64,000 nucleotides of DNA from Rhizobiales bacterium UBA1912 (GTDB lineage Bacteria; Pseudomonadota; Alphaproteobacteria; Rhizobiales; Devosiaceae), in the NCBI GenBank assembly GCA_002337455.1, contig DDGC01000001.1:22927-86926 (forward strand), written 5' to 3'. Within the stretch, counting starts at the first letter, position 1; every line of letters begins with the position of its first letter. A model generated the notes under the pieces. That model was not told the DNA's origin and made no database searches. It saw only the letters and a list, made by a program, of their open reading frames with translations. The position numbers and the translations under genes were made by a program. This document shows positions 34,914 to 42,731 of the stretch, piece by piece.

Positions 34914-35828
34914 CTAGAAAAATACGCTACTGTCCACGTCCCTCTCGAGCAGCCCCGCACCCCTGAGTACCCGAGCCCATCGCTCGTACATCTCTCTGAT
35001 TTCGGGAGCGTCCATGGCGCAGGCATGAAGGAAACTCGTGCGCAGTCCGATCTCGCGCAAGAGTTCGAGTTTCTGCCCGGTTTGGCGGGACATTGCATCC
35101 AATCCGGCCTCCGGATCGGCGCAGATTTGATTTATGGCTTCGTTGAGGACCGCGTTGGTTTCAACAAACAGTGCCGGGTTGGCATCGAAGGTCTCGCGAA
35201 CGGCCCACCAATTGGACACCAGCGATGGGTTTCCTGTCGTTGCCATGGCCAGAGAGCCGCAACCAAAGACATCGTCGACCGTCCGGCCCAGCCCCCGCCT
35301 GGTCATCATTGTGACGAACGGCTCGACATTGACGGCGATGTCGATCTCCCCGGCGGACATGGCGTCAGCCATCCGGTGGAAGGGCATAGTCCGCCATTGG
35401 ATAGTCGCCGCATCAACCCCGTGCTTGTTAAATAGATAAAGTGGTCCCGAGTGGGTAATTCCGCCATCAAGCGCAAACACACCCAGCCGCTTTCCCTCGA
35501 AGTCGCTTGGTTGGGTGATTTCTACGCCATGTGCCGCGACGATATTGTTAAAGTCGGCCTGGCGGCCATTGTAGGCCCCACGCAGAGCAGCAGCGGAAAC
35601 GAACTTTGTGTTTAGGCCAAACCGCTCCCGCGCCATGATCGTTAGTGTCGGACCTGAAAACGACAAATCCATTCGACCCGCGCGCATGTCCTCAATCGCC
35701 TGAACTTTGGTCCGCTGAACAAATTCGGGTTCGATGCCGCGCTTCTCGAACAGCCCTGCATCCAAGGCGTAGAACATTGGCATCATGCCGATCATTGGGT
35801 CGGGATGGTGGTCAATTTTGAGTTTCAT
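34914..35828 (-). CDS. NMT1/THI5-like binding-fold protein without signal peptide
   Basis: A 304-residue protein with the same fold: MIGMMPMFYALDAGLFEKRGIEPEFVQRTKVQAIEDMRAGRMDLSFSG in outline, then LTIMARERFGLNTKFVSAAALRG. It begins MKLKIDHHPDPMIG and has neither a hydrophobic signal nor a lipobox. No alternative upstream start would add one, since the 5' sequence is AT-rich intergenic DNA. It may be a cytosolic ligand sensor or enzyme. It is the first gene of the operon, 46 bases before the exported binding protein. Confidence 0.8.
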   Translation of the reverse strand: MKLKIDHHPDPMIGMMPMFYALDAGLFEKRGIEPEFVQRTKVQAIEDMRAGRMDLSFSGPTLTIMARERFGLNTKFVSAAALRGAYNGRQADFNNIVAAHGVEITQPSDFEGKRLGVFALDGGITHSGPLYLFNKHGVDAATIQWRTMPFHRMADAMSAGEIDIAVNVEPFVTMMTRRGLGRTVDDVFGCGSLAMATTGNPSLVSNWWAVRETFDANPALFVETNAVLNEAINQICADPEAGLDAMSRQTGQKLELLREIGLRTSFLHACAMDAPEIREMYERWARVLRGAGLLERDVDSSVFF

Positions 35829-35879
35829 CGCCTACGAAAATCCTTTGGCAAAACGCTCCGCGTCGGCGCCCAATTTATT

Positions 35880-35967
35880 TGATTTAATCATTCTATATGT
35901 GGAATATCTATATACTTTACGGCTGATGATCGATCCAATTAATTGACTTTATCAATTAATTGGATCG
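35880..35967. promoter_or_regulatory. AT-rich promoter region with two palindromes (probable operator of the leftward operon)
   Basis: TGATTTAATCA (35880-35890) is an 11-base palindrome. CGATCCAATTAATTGA and its exact reverse complement (35931-35946, 35952-35967) form a 16-bp inverted repeat with a five-base centre. The segment lies just upstream of the signal-less binding-protein-like gene and is far more AT-rich than its surroundings. The linked MarR protein is the natural candidate to bind here. Confidence 0.5.
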
Positions 35968-36128
35968 TGTCAATGGCCTGTGTCATCGCCGATGTTTGTT
36001 CAAATCCTGCAAGCGCATGAGAGGGTTGAGGCGGTTAGGATGCGTCTGAAGCCCAACCCGCTGACGGCGCGGGTCTTAAAGTCGGCGGCTGTTTGGCTGG
36101 GGCATCGACAATCCGGCCTATCGCCACA

Positions 36129-36467
36129 CCGGATCCTGGCGTAGACGATGTGGCGGTTTTCACCGAAAAAGATATCCATCTCGTCGCCATCGCCCAGCGC
36201 CGCGCGCGCGATCTTTCGCATTTGGGCTTCGTCCCTGAAGATGAGACTCCAGTTCATAAACGTTTCCATGTAGCCGGCGGGGATGACCTCGGTGCTGAAA
36301 TTGGCAAAGAGAAACTCTCCGCCCGGTTTCACCAGTTCAAGCATCCGTTTCGTGAGCAAAACGGCCAGCCCGTCAGGCAAATAGTCGTAAGCGCCCGCCG
36401 TATATACCAGATCGAACTGACCAATACAGGAGGCGCGGACGAGCAGGCCCTTGATCGAACCCGTCAT
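36129..36467 (-). pseudogene. Truncated SAM-dependent methyltransferase (C-terminal half only)
   Basis: The frame encodes the second half of a class I methyltransferase: QFDLVYTAGAYDYLPDG (strand after the SAM site), MLELVKPGGEFLFANFS and GYMETFMNWSLIFRDEAQM, as in the family near 3-hydroxypalmitate methyl ester synthases. The N-terminal SAM-binding glycine motif is missing, no conserved start is present, and the tail after VYARIR looks like unrelated sequence. It is a relic, probably cut off by a rearrangement at the edge of the accessory segment. Confidence 0.6.
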
Positions 36468-36878
36468 TGGAATGACGCCCCACTCTCTCGGCATCGGAGG
36501 TAAAAATGGAACAAAAAACCGGCACGCGAGCATGCCCGTGGTTTTGTTGATCTTCTGCGCATACCGATTTCAGCCCGGCGTTGTAGCGAGCGTGGAAAGG
36601 ATCTTGTGATTTGGCGTGTTAATTGCGCTCGGTCTGCGCATGCCGTTGGCGAACGCGCCGGGGCGAAGGCAGGCGAGCTCTTCACCGCCCCACCACCATG
36701 GAGCGCCGCAAATCGATTTTGTGAAAGCTCGCTGTTCTGGCACCATGGCGGGCGAGCAGCCATCAAGGTACTCGGCTTCGTCAAAAACTGACAAAAACGG
36801 TTTTGTTTGCCCTTTGGGCTTTGCTACAGGGGCGGGGTAGGATGCTCGCGAGCTTGGGGCAACACTGAGGGGCAAGGA
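36468..36878. other. Intergenic region upstream of the first IclR gene, no gene seen
   Basis: About 410 bases. Several short open frames exist, but none has a ribosome site or a recognisable protein. A long minus-strand frame (to 37496) is antisense to the IclR gene and is not credible. The promoter of the IclR gene must lie in its right part. Confidence 0.4.
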
Positions 36879-37724
36879 ATGGACGACAACAGGATCGACC
36901 CTGCGGGGGCCTCTCACATTCTGCCTTTGAGCCGGGAAGACGGCAGCCTCCCCAATCCCAATTACGTCGTTCCTGCACTGCACCGTGGTCTGGCCGTTCT
37001 TTCGCTCTTTCGCCGCGACCGGCCGCGCCTGAGCCTGTCTGAAATTACCGCGCTGCTGGGCCTGCCACGCGCCACCGCGTTCCGTCTCGTCTATACGCTT
37101 GAGAGCCTGGGGTTTCTCAAAAAGAGCAGCGAAGACGAACGATACGATCTGGGCACGCCGGTGCTTTCGCTCGGCTATGCCCTGCTCTCTTCCATGGACG
37201 TCATCGACAGGGCCGAAATGCCGCTGCGGCGGCTGCGGGACCGCACCGGGGGTTCGGTACACCTGGCGCGCCGGGACGGCCCTCATGTCGTCTATCTCAT
37301 GCGCTTTGCCGCGCCGGATGCGATGACCGGCAATGTTCAGGTCGGCGCCCGCCTGCCTGTACACGCGACCACGCTGGGTCGGGCGCTGTTGATGGACAGC
37401 ACCGAGGAAACGCTTGCTGCCCTGTTTGGCAGCGATGCGGAATTGCCCGCTTTCACGCGGACAACGGCGCGCACCATTTCGGAACTGGCTACCCAATTGG
37501 GCGAGGATCGCGACCGGGGCTACGTCAAGGGCCGCTCGATCTACGAAAACGGACTGGACAGCATGGCAGCGCCGGTGCGCGACGAAAACGGCGATATTGT
37601 TGCGGCCGTTTCCGTCGTGGGCTTCGGGCTGCTCAATCGTGGCGAGGCTGAAGAGGCCGATTTGCTGGCCGGACTGCTCGCCACGACCGAAGAAATCGGC
37701 CGGCCCGCGCTGTCCGGCGTCTAG
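36879..37724 (+). CDS. IclR family transcriptional regulator (first)
   Basis: A 281-residue IclR protein. The N-terminal winged helix is ALHRGLAVLSLFRRDRPRLSLSEITALLGLPRATAFRLVYTLESLGFL in outline, and the GAF-like effector domain includes VGARLPVHATTLGRALL and YEKGLDSMAAPV-type sequence (IYENGLDSMAAPVRDENGDIVAAVSV). GAGGGG lies six bases before the ATG. It precedes an ABC importer whose promoter holds a four-half-site array likely bound by this regulator. Aromatic-acid sensing is common in the family. Confidence 0.9.
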   Translation: MDDNRIDPAGASHILPLSREDGSLPNPNYVVPALHRGLAVLSLFRRDRPRLSLSEITALLGLPRATAFRLVYTLESLGFLKKSSEDERYDLGTPVLSLGYALLSSMDVIDRAEMPLRRLRDRTGGSVHLARRDGPHVVYLMRFAAPDAMTGNVQVGARLPVHATTLGRALLMDSTEETLAALFGSDAELPAFTRTTARTISELATQLGEDRDRGYVKGRSIYENGLDSMAAPVRDENGDIVAAVSVVGFGLLNRGEAEEADLLAGLLATTEEIGRPALSGV

Positions 37725-37931
37725 TCAATTGGTCGTAGCCCTTGCCGGGCGACCGGCGTCGATCCCAGGCGCATATAGCGGCAAGCGTGCCTCCACGAAG
37801 GACTATATTTCAGACACTTGTTTTGGGTGGGCGCACCCCGGAGGCCTGCCTGCTGGCAGAGCGGCGGTGGAGAGTTGAACCGTCACCCGGCATCAGAGTG
37901 TCACAAGCGTGGAAACTGGCGGCAGGTAAAC

Positions 37932-37995
37932 TTGACAGTCCCATGACAAGCCTCATATCGTTTCCTTGTAGAAACACGTGTTTCATATATGAAAC
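37932..37995 (+). promoter_or_regulatory. Promoter with an array of four GTTTC/GAAAC half-sites
   Basis: TTGACA (37932-37937) with a -10-like CATATC 16 bases on. Directly after come GTTTC (37960), GAAAC (37971), GTTTC (37980) and GAAAC (37991) with 11-9-11 spacing. The last two form the perfect 16-bp palindrome GTTTCATATATGAAAC, close to IclR-family operator symmetry. It controls the binding protein-ATPase-permease genes downstream. Confidence 0.6.
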
Positions 37996-38013
37996 AACTA
38001 AGGGGTAGGAATA

Positions 38014-39030
38014 TTGAAGCGTCGTCAATTCTTGCAGAGCGCTGCCGCGCTCACCACCGGCTCTTTGGGGCTCGGGATGGGACTTGGCCAGGTTTTCGCC
38101 CAGGAAACCGGCCGCATGGTCTTTCTCACGCCACAGGGCTTTTCGCTGGCCTTTTCGGCAATAATGTACGGTCAATCGGGCGGATATTTCGCCGAAGAGG
38201 GACTTGATGTTCACGTCGAGGGCGGGCGTGGAGCCGCCCAGACCATCCAGCTCGTCGCTGCCCAGCAGGTCGACGTGTCCCGCACGGGCGGCGCCAACTA
38301 CATGATCGCACGCGTCGAGCAGTCGGCTCCCGTGGTTGCCATCGCCACGATCGCGCAGACGTCGCCCTTCTTTATGATCTCGCCGGAGGCTGCGCCCATC
38401 GTTGACCCGCAAGACTACGTCGGGCGCACGCTCGGCATGGCATCACTGGGCGGATCGATGGAAGCGACACTCGATCTCATGCTGCGCCGCAACGGCATCG
38501 ACCCGGCCGAAGTGCGCCGCGAGCGCATTGCCGACACCCCTGCCGGGTACGGTATGATCGAGGCGGGCCGCCTCGACGGATTTTTCGGTAATGTCAGCAC
38601 GGCAACCCGTCTGCAGGCCGAAGGTCTGCCGATCACCATCGAGCCATTGCGCGACGGCATTCCGGGCCAGGTTTATGTGGTCAATGACGATACACTGACC
38701 AACCGGGCCGACGAGTTGACCGCGTTTATGCGCGGAGCGTATCGCGCCATCCAGGATATGGTCGAACGCGGCGACGATCTCGGGCCGGTCATCGAATCCA
38801 TGCGCTCCCAGTTCGATATTCCCGGCTCGGACGATACCGAGGTGGCAATAGCCGATCTCAAGGGTAATCGCGATCTTTGGGTTGCCAATGGCGCCGAGAA
38901 CGCCCTGCGCAACGATCCCGAACAATGGGACGAGGGCGAAGCCCTGCTGCGTGCGGCCGGTTCGCTTCAATCGGAAACCGACCTGGATCTTTACACAAAC
39001 GCCATCTGGGACGCAGCCAATGCCGGCTGA
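38014..39030 (+). CDS. ABC transporter substrate-binding protein with Tat-type signal (nitrate/sulfonate class)
   Basis: A 338-residue binding protein. It starts at TTG (38014) after GTAGGA. The N-terminus KRRQFLQSAAALTTGSLGLG carries RRQFL, a twin-arginine signal, with cleavage near FAQ-ETG. The mature domain has FSAIMYGQSGGYFAEEGLDVHVEGG and LVAAQQVDVSRTGGANYMI, the NMT1/SsuA-like pattern. First gene of an importer under the GTTTC/GAAAC array and next to an IclR regulator, probably taking up the compound degraded by the cluster to the right. Confidence 0.88.
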   Translation: MKRRQFLQSAAALTTGSLGLGMGLGQVFAQETGRMVFLTPQGFSLAFSAIMYGQSGGYFAEEGLDVHVEGGRGAAQTIQLVAAQQVDVSRTGGANYMIARVEQSAPVVAIATIAQTSPFFMISPEAAPIVDPQDYVGRTLGMASLGGSMEATLDLMLRRNGIDPAEVRRERIADTPAGYGMIEAGRLDGFFGNVSTATRLQAEGLPITIEPLRDGIPGQVYVVNDDTLTNRADELTAFMRGAYRAIQDMVERGDDLGPVIESMRSQFDIPGSDDTEVAIADLKGNRDLWVANGAENALRNDPEQWDEGEALLRAAGSLQSETDLDLYTNAIWDAANAG

Positions 39031-39826
39031 GCCTCTGGCAAAGTCTCCGGTGACGCCAGTCGTCGCCGGGGAGCGGCCGTCGCTCCTCGCAATCGATGGG
39101 GTGCGGCGTGTCTTCGGGTCGGGGCCTAGCGGCGTTACGGCCCTCGATGGCATCGACATGACCGTCGGGAAGGGTGAATTCGTCGCCATCGTTGGCCCTT
39201 CGGGATGTGGAAAATCCACGCTTTTGCGGCTGCTGGCCGGGCTGGACAAACCCACCGCCGGGACCATCACATGGGCAAATGGCCAAGCGGGCCAAAGCTC
39301 GGTGGCCTTTCAGGAGCACCGTCTGCTGCCCTGGAGTTCGGTGCTCAACAATATCATGCTGCCCGCCACGATGCGCCGCAAAGCATCCGCGGCAGACCGG
39401 GATCGCGCCTTGCAACTGGCCCGGCTGGTCGGGCTCGAGGCATTCATCAAATCCAAGCCGGCTGAACTTTCAGGGGGCATGCGGCAGCGCGCCTCGGTGG
39501 CCCGCGCCCTGTTTCCCGAACCTGACCTTTTGCTGCTGGACGAGCCGTTCGGCGCTCTGGACGCCCTGACGCGGGAAAAGATCACTGGCGACACCGAGGA
39601 AATCTGGCTCAATCAGCGTTTCACGGCGTTGTTGATCACCCATTCGATCGCTGAAGCTGTTCACCTCGCCGACCGAGTGTTCGTCATGTCGCCGCGTCCG
39701 GGTCGGGTGACCCATATCGTCGATATCGATCTGCCGCGCCCGCGCACCGCATTGGTTGGTTCGGACCGATACAATGCGCTGGTCAACGAAATCCGCGCCA
39801 AGCTGCAGGACCCAGACCATGCCTAG
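39020..39826 (+). CDS. ABC transporter ATP-binding protein (SsuB/TauB type)
   Basis: A 268-residue ATPase with Walker A GPSGCGKST, Q-loop VAFQEHRLLPWSS, signature LSGGMRQRASVARALF, Walker B LLLLDEPFGALD and switch ITHSIAEAVHLAD. The ATG at 39020 overlaps the binding-protein coding end by eleven bases in another frame, and the frame is open but meaningless further upstream. It overlaps the permease by eight bases. Confidence 0.91.
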   Translation: MPAEPLAKSPVTPVVAGERPSLLAIDGVRRVFGSGPSGVTALDGIDMTVGKGEFVAIVGPSGCGKSTLLRLLAGLDKPTAGTITWANGQAGQSSVAFQEHRLLPWSSVLNNIMLPATMRRKASAADRDRALQLARLVGLEAFIKSKPAELSGGMRQRASVARALFPEPDLLLLDEPFGALDALTREKITGDTEEIWLNQRFTALLITHSIAEAVHLADRVFVMSPRPGRVTHIVDIDLPRPRTALVGSDRYNALVNEIRAKLQDPDHA

Positions 39827-40592
39827 ATCGCAACGCTATCTCATTCAGGCCGCTGCCGTTATCGGCTTTTTTGCCATCTGGAAGTTCTATGTCGAGGCGT
39901 TCGAGGTCTCGACACTGGTTCTTCCGCCTCCCGAAGAGGTCTTCGTCGCGCTGTTCGGATTGTTCGCCAGCGGCGAGATCTGGCCGCATCTCTACGTTAC
40001 CCTGCTTGAATGTCTGGGCGGTTTTGTCTTTGCCTGTATTGCTGGCGTAACGCTGGGCATGCTGCTTGGGCGCAACGCGATGCTCGATACGATTTTCAAG
40101 CCGTTCGTCATTGCACTGCAGGTGACCCCGAAGGTGGCCCTGATCCCGCTCTTTATCCTCTGGTTCGGGTTCGGGCTGGAATCCAAGGTGATTGTCTCGG
40201 CCGTGCTCGCGTTCTTCCCGGTGTTTGCCAACACCTATCTCGGCGCGCGCTCGGTCGACCGGGGGCTGGTCGAATTGTTCGAAGTGGGCAAGGCGACGCG
40301 CGACCGCCGGTTCACCAAGCTGGTGCTGCCCAGTTCGCTTCCCTACATCCTGACCGGCATGGAAATGGCCATAGTGCTGTCGATCATCGGTGCCGTCGTT
40401 GCCGAGTTCATGGCCGGCTCGCGGGGGCTGGGGTATCTGGCCACCATCAAGCTGCAAGAACTCCAGGTCGGCAGCCTGTTTGCCGTGGTGATCGTGCTGG
40501 CACTGATCGGGTTCGCGCTCTATTTCCTTGTCGGATCGTTGCGCAGGGTCCTGATCCCCTGGCACGAAAGCGCCCGTCCAGCGACCATCTGA
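39819..40592 (+). CDS. ABC transporter permease (SsuC/TauC type)
   Basis: A 257-residue channel subunit with six predicted membrane segments, first YLIQAAAVIGFFAIWKFYV. The coupling loop is LVELFEVGKATRDRRFTKLVLPSSLPYILTGMEM, followed by VAEFMAGSRGLGYLA. A strong bidirectional terminator follows, separating it from the convergent FAD monooxygenase gene. Confidence 0.91.
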   Translation: MPRSQRYLIQAAAVIGFFAIWKFYVEAFEVSTLVLPPPEEVFVALFGLFASGEIWPHLYVTLLECLGGFVFACIAGVTLGMLLGRNAMLDTIFKPFVIALQVTPKVALIPLFILWFGFGLESKVIVSAVLAFFPVFANTYLGARSVDRGLVELFEVGKATRDRRFTKLVLPSSLPYILTGMEMAIVLSIIGAVVAEFMAGSRGLGYLATIKLQELQVGSLFAVVIVLALIGFALYFLVGSLRRVLIPWHESARPATI

Positions 40593-40599
40593 GGTCAAC

Positions 40600-40632
40600 A
40601 AAAAAGGCCCGGTCATGCACCGGGCCTTTTTC
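40600..40632. terminator. Bidirectional terminator between convergent permease and monooxygenase genes
   Basis: AAAAAAGGCCCGGT-CATGC-ACCGGGCCTTTTT: a G/C stem with A-run on the left and T-run on the right, so it can end transcripts from both sides. Confidence 0.88.
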
Positions 40633-40653
40633 TTTGTTCAGTTCGAGGTCAGG

Positions 40654-41787
40654 TCAGGCCGCTGGAATGGCCAGCCCCCAGGCATCGTAACCGTAAACCC
40701 AGTCTGCGTTGCCCTGGCCCTTGAGCCAGTTGTTGGCCCGGGAGCCTTCCTGGACCTGGCTGGTGCGGGGCTTGCGCAATTGCTCGTAAACATTGAGCCG
40801 CAGCGGAATTTCGGCCAGGGACGCGCCCTGCAGCGATCTCGTGAGGACGATCGCGTCCTCGATGGCCATGCAGGCGCCCTGGGCCATGAACGGCACCATG
40901 GGATGTGCGGCGTCCCCGAGGATCGTCACACCGCCGCGGCTCCAGTTTGTGAATGGCTGGCGCACGTAAAGCGCCGATTTGGTTACGCTGGTGCAAGCGG
41001 CAAGGATTTGCTGCACTTCAGGATGGAAGCCTGCGTAGATGGCCCGCAGTTCTTCAACATCGCCCGGCATTGTCCAGCTTTCAGCCGTCCATTCGGGCTG
41101 CGAGGTGGTGGCGAAGATGAAAAGCTCTTCACCGCGCAACAGCGGGAAGGTGACGACCTGCATGTCCGGGGTCGCGCCCCACCACTTGGTGAAACAATCG
41201 AGATTGGGGACGTCCACGTCCTTGCTCTCGATGACGGCGCGATAGGAGACAAGGCCGGTAAATTCCGGGGCGTCGGCTCCGAACAGGCTCGTGCGGACGG
41301 CCGAATGAATGCCATCGGCGCCGATGACCAGATCAAAGCTCTCGGCTTTTCCGTCTGCGAATACGACAGCCGGCCGTTCGCCCCCGGTTTCGACCGAAAC
41401 CACCTGGTGTCCGAGCCGAATGGCGGCCGGGTCGATCGCGGCTTCCATCGCCTGCAACAAGTCGCCACGGTGGATGGTAAGTTGGGGGGCTCCGTATTTT
41501 TCCTCTGCCGCTTTGCTCATGGGCAGGCGCGAGGTTTCTTCGCCGGTGTCCCAGGTGCGGCTGATGCGGTAGGCAGGACGGGCTGCGGTTTTGCGCAACG
41601 CCTCCCCGATCCCGAGCCCGTCCAGTGCCTTGACAGCATTGGGCGTCAGATTGACGTCGGCGCCGATGCGCAGAAACTGTTCGGCGCGTTCAAATACCGT
41701 TACCTTGTGCCCGGCTTTGATCAGCGCCAGCGCGCCGGCCAGACCGCCTACGCCGCCACCACAGATGGCAATTTCAAATTGATCCAT
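40654..41787 (-). CDS. FAD-dependent aromatic monooxygenase (6-hydroxynicotinate 3-monooxygenase-like)
   Basis: A 377-residue group A flavin hydroxylase. The FAD loop is IAICGGGVGGLAGALAL, the NAD(P)H/FAD motif is GADGIHSAVR, and the second FAD motif is GDAAHPMVPFMAQGACMAIEDA. By recall the closest family is NicC: the segments KWWGATPDMQVVTFP and, at the end, SQVQEGSRANNWL with WVYGYDAWG correspond closely to that enzyme. It would hydroxylate, possibly with decarboxylation, a hydroxy(pyridine)carboxylate. It is the last gene of the leftward operon under the twin promoter box. Confidence 0.88.
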   Translation of the reverse strand: MDQFEIAICGGGVGGLAGALALIKAGHKVTVFERAEQFLRIGADVNLTPNAVKALDGLGIGEALRKTAARPAYRISRTWDTGEETSRLPMSKAAEEKYGAPQLTIHRGDLLQAMEAAIDPAAIRLGHQVVSVETGGERPAVVFADGKAESFDLVIGADGIHSAVRTSLFGADAPEFTGLVSYRAVIESKDVDVPNLDCFTKWWGATPDMQVVTFPLLRGEELFIFATTSQPEWTAESWTMPGDVEELRAIYAGFHPEVQQILAACTSVTKSALYVRQPFTNWSRGGVTILGDAAHPMVPFMAQGACMAIEDAIVLTRSLQGASLAEIPLRLNVYEQLRKPRTSQVQEGSRANNWLKGQGNADWVYGYDAWGLAIPAA

Positions 41788-41827
41788 TGTCTTGGTCTTC
41801 TTGATGCTTTGGCGGCTGGCCGCCCGT

Positions 41828-42640
41828 TCACGAGGTGTGCGAAGTGGGAATGTAGTGGAGCAGACGCTCCTCGGCCCAGGCCAGGACGCTGTAGAGCGCG
41901 ATGCCGATAAGGGTGAGCAGGATGATGGCGTTGAACACCATTGCTGCATTGGCCTGCCCGCCGCCATAAGCGATCAGGAAACCCAGCCCCGTATTGCCGC
42001 CCACCAGTTCGCCGACGGTAACCCCGATCACCGCCAAGGTCGAAGAGATCCGCAGCCCTGCGAGAAGGTTGGGGAGGGTCGAGGGGAACTCGACCTTGAG
42101 GAAGATCTGCCACCGGCTCAGATTGTAGGCGCGGGCCAGATTGACCATGTCGCGATCGACGGTCTTCATGGCCGCCAGCACATTGACCAGCACCGGGAAG
42201 AAGACGATCAGCACCGTCACCAGAAGTTTTGGCGTTGCATTGTAGCCGAACCACATGATGAACAGCGGCGCAAACGCCACCTTTGGCGCGATCTGGAGGG
42301 CCAGAATGTAGGGGGAGAGCACCTTTTCCCAGAAGCTCGACAACCCCAGAAGATACCCCATCACGGCGCCGAGCAGCGAGCCGATGGCAAAGCCGAGCAC
42401 CGTATAGAGGGCCGTCGATGCGATGTTGGCGATCAGGTCTTCACGCCGGTACATCCGGCCCAGTTCTGCGACCATGTCGCTGATTGTTGGGATGATGAAG
42501 CGGGGCACGCCAATCGCGGGCGGCAAAAATTCCCAGATCAGCAGCACGACGGCCAGAATGGCCAGCCCAATCAGTACATGCGGCTGCATGAAAGCGGGGC
42601 GCGCGCTTGATACGGGGGCGTCAACGGCGGTGGAACTCAT
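41828..42640 (-). CDS. ABC transporter permease (SsuC/TauC type)
   Basis: A 270-residue channel subunit. Six predicted membrane segments start at HVLIGLAILAVVLLIWEFL. The coupling loop is MVNLARAYNLSRWQIFLKVEFPSTLPNLLAGLRI, and VGELVGGNTGLGFLIAYGGG follows. The start is the ATG at 42640 (MSSTAVDAP); the open frame upstream lies outside the family. Confidence 0.9.
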   Translation of the reverse strand: MSSTAVDAPVSSARPAFMQPHVLIGLAILAVVLLIWEFLPPAIGVPRFIIPTISDMVAELGRMYRREDLIANIASTALYTVLGFAIGSLLGAVMGYLLGLSSFWEKVLSPYILALQIAPKVAFAPLFIMWFGYNATPKLLVTVLIVFFPVLVNVLAAMKTVDRDMVNLARAYNLSRWQIFLKVEFPSTLPNLLAGLRISSTLAVIGVTVGELVGGNTGLGFLIAYGGGQANAAMVFNAIILLTLIGIALYSVLAWAEERLLHYIPTSHTS

Positions 42641-42731
42641 TTTTACTGCCCTTGAAACAGGTGAGGATGGGCGCATCGCGCCCGAAGGCCGCGGCCCTGC
42701 CGATGGCAAGGCCGCGACAGCGCAGGGTCTG

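Noticed and set aside
35829..36128. TPP riboswitch in front of the THI5-like genes
   Set aside because: No THI-box consensus or suitable stem arrangement was found. The region is dominated by AT-rich palindromes.
36570..37496. A 308-codon minus-strand frame opposite the first IclR gene
   Set aside because: It lies antisense to a conserved IclR protein and has no motif or ribosome site.
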